A stretch of 64,000 bases of DNA from Druceiella hillmani (lineage: Eukaryota; Arthropoda; Insecta; Lepidoptera; Hepialidae). Each line of letters opens with the position of its first letter. The stretch's first letter is position 1. A program made the translations under genes and the position numbers. The stretch lies in contig JAYKKI010000060.1 of NCBI GenBank assembly GCA_039881145.1, positions 10,502,501-10,566,500 of the forward strand, in the 5' to 3' direction. The notes beneath the pieces were generated by a model, which was not told the origin of the DNA, did not search any database, and saw only the letters and a program-made list of their open reading frames with translations. Below, piece after piece: positions 61,481-64,000 of the stretch.

Positions 61481-64000
61481 TGTTGCCTAAAGCACACCTA
61501 GAAAAAGAATAGAACTTTTATATTCAGTTACAACATGAATGTTCACCAAGATTCCACTACAATTAAATTTATCATGATTTCACTGCATTCATTTCTGTCA
61601 TTGCAAAAATATTGTGGCATGAGAGCCACACGAATACAAATATGGAAATCCTGGCTCATACAAATAAATTCATAATATTTTTCCTGTGCGTTTACTTAAG
61701 CAAAGCTTTGAAGCTCACATTTGTATATAATCCTAATATATTCACGTAGCTTTCATATAAAATAAATTGTCTTTTTTAAATATTCAACTCGTTGAAGGTG
61801 AAAAAAGCCAGGTACGGTGGGGCATTTCCTGGAGATTAAGGGATATGGTATATTCAATGGAGAGGAAAAGGTTATGTATATTTTATGTTGGAAAAATAAT
61901 AACTTGTTGGTTAACTTCCTGGTGGACCCCATCGCCTGTTTATTCATATTTTTATAAATGATATGGAAACGCTCTACTTCATATTCTTATCTTGTATATA
62001 TAGGTGAGTACTTTTATTTAAAATATAATAAGCAAGAGTCTTTTTCATTTGAAAAATATTTGCTTTCGAAAAATTTAAACAGGTACATTAAGGCCAAAGA
62101 AAAAAAGCAATAAATATATTATTTCATTCTCCATAATTTTTTTTGTCAAAAGGTTAAAATATTCATAGACCAAGTAAGTTCCTCCTAGATTGTATTTAAA
62201 AGATGAGACGGAAATCATGTCTAAACTTGAAGCTACTTTTCACGTTCCCCTCGTCTCTGCATTTCCCGATAGGTTTCCTTAATAGCTTAAGGCCCGCGGT
62301 TAACGGACCGAAAAAGGTTTTATCGTTGTCATATTGGTTTTTATATTGCAATTGTCTTCCTGTTTTGACTCGCTATTGATAGCTGTATGTAATAAAGTAT
62401 CGCGGGTCCGATATATTTCAGAATTATATATAAAAATTTAAACGTTTTCTTCTCATAGATGAAGCAGGTGTATATTGAAAAACATACGTGTAGAAAAAGG
62501 TGTACGTTGTAATGTTTTACACTTTCTATCTTATAGATGGAAGAGTTATTAAAAAATTATTGTTTTGTGTTTGAAGCTGCCTATATCTCTTTAAACTACT
62601 AATTGGGAAAAGGAAAGATAGGTCATATCATCAAATTGCTACTTTGATGTAATATGCAATAACAAAGCCATATATTTCTTTATGCCAAATTAATCTAGTT
62701 TATGCTAATATTTTTCGTGTTTTCGCAAGTTAATTAATAAATCCATGTAATGTATTTGTTGAAACATTACAAGGAGGATACACAGAATTACAATCCTTAA
62801 AATTAGATTGTTGAATTAATATGCGTATTTAAGTTGTATAATTTTAAAAAACAATAATTTTAGAGATTCAATGCTTTTGAAGTCGTAAAGGAAGGCAGCT
62901 GAAAAAATGCTTCCATTTTTTAAGTAAGGAAAATTGAGTTTTGTCTTAATTATATCAATTCCCCTACTCGAATTGGTGAGGTCAGGGTTTTTTTCTGAAA
63001 ATGAAAATGGTAATTGCTTGCATTAGAGCTATTGGTGTATCTCTCTATCAGTTACTGGTTTAAAAAAAAGATCAAATTTTGTGGTAGTTTTTTAAGTGAT
63101 GTATTATTTCAGCAGAAAAATCATTACTTTTATACAAGCACAATCATTACCTAGTAGTCCTCCGAAGGGTTTGGTTCAGAAAAGTGCAAGGTAATGATTG
63201 AAGTGACAATGGGTATTATATAGACAATTTTTGAATTCAAATAAATTTCCTCGTGATTATATTTTTGCCTAAGTTATTAAGGAGATTATTAAGAAATAAG
63301 TAATTAAACTAAAAGATCCTTTTATTTTTTGCAAAATTGATTTGGGTTAGTATTACCTTCAAAATTTGTATATGAAATTATTGTTCGTTATAATATTCAT
63401 TATCGTATTTAAATTTATCTGAATTATAGTTCGTATTTAGATTTATCTGAATTGAATATTTCAAATCAATAATTCGATTGTAACAAAACTGGAAACCACT
63501 TAGTTCTGGTGTGTTTCTAGACAGGTGTTAGAAATAATGAGAATAAATTGTACTTGAAATTTATATCTTATTGTTACTCAATAAATAAGAGAAGCAAATA
63601 TGCCATGAAGCAAAATTTTGTCAGGATTTAGTCTCATAAATCTAATGAATATTAACATAAGTTTTTACATCGTAATGTAAAAAAATGTTGATTTAAAATA
63701 TGTTTTGTTGGTTTATATAGTTATATTGGTTTCAATTAACAGTTTTAAGATAATATAAAAAATAGTTTGTACTTATTATATATCGATGTTTTGATATAAT
63801 TTGTATACATCGATTTTTCATATAATTTTTTTTTATTATGACGGGATATAACAAACATATATTATTCTCTTGTCTTTATCATATATTATGCATAACACCA
63901 TTAATTGCGCGGTTCCAGACTGGGACATGGCAAGGAATGTGTGTTTATTAATATAATTATAGTAAACTGATAAAATAATACATAAAATAATAGAGAAGAA
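61481..64000. other. Unique AT-rich DNA; no gene seen
   Basis: Overlapping opposite-strand frames at 61753-61961 are mutual shadows without support. A 12-bp inverted repeat caatcattacct/aggtaatgattg lies at 63141-63152 and 63189-63200. Confidence 0.5.

Noticed and set aside
61753..61961. Opposite-strand ORF pair
   Set aside because: They overlap almost completely and neither has recognisable features.

Overview
The window is AT-rich (about 70% by eye), with long (TA)n and (CA)n arrays, a Pol III tRNA gene, short 65-nt candidate introns, a mariner-like transposase relic and a tRNA-derived SINE. No operons, ribosome-binding sites or long ORFs occur. This is animal nuclear DNA, probably an invertebrate and perhaps an arthropod; I cannot name the species. 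No confident protein-coding gene is present. Most apparent ORFs are Tyr/Ile or Cys/Val/His artefacts of microsatellites.

Layout. Bases 1 to about 47498 are a tandem array of five large related units. They are phased on a shared motif at about 1, 10898, 21451, 32760 and 43329, giving periods of 10897, 10553, 11309 and 10569 bp. Units 1 and 2 are two older, divergent lineages and unit 1 is the most diverged. Units 3 and 4 are nearly identical over about 3.4 kb. Unit 5 is cut short at a SINE. Inside the units are blocks that are independently kept or lost: a block with a tRNA-Pro gene (units 1-2, with a detached diverged copy at 55505-56905), an inverted-repeat pair about 2.5 kb apart (units 1, 3, 4; both arms missing from unit 2), a roughly 100-bp satellite (1, 9, 3 and 4 monomers in units 1-4), Z-DNA-prone CA/GT tracts, and several small ORFs that recur at matching places in different states of decay.

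From 47009 to about 48810 lies a mariner-like transposase pseudogene (minus strand), entered by a SINE with an 8-bp target duplication. Bases 49.2-64 kb are mostly unique AT-rich DNA with old tandem repeats, small perfect hairpins, the detached block copy and one GC-richer patch at 61.26-61.48 kb.

The most interesting signal is a dispersed family of three short retroposon-like elements (5312-5542, 10509-10781, 56207-56458). They have 13-14 bp direct repeats at two of the three sites, and each holds a motif that folds like a hammerhead ribozyme with a very short stem III. The core is conserved, and one stem III pair is compensated between copies. One copy carries two motifs head to head in a long palindrome. 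Next in interest are the tandem array itself, the nested 101/202/404-bp satellite, and a three-exon mini-ORF whose splice acceptor is lost in one unit.
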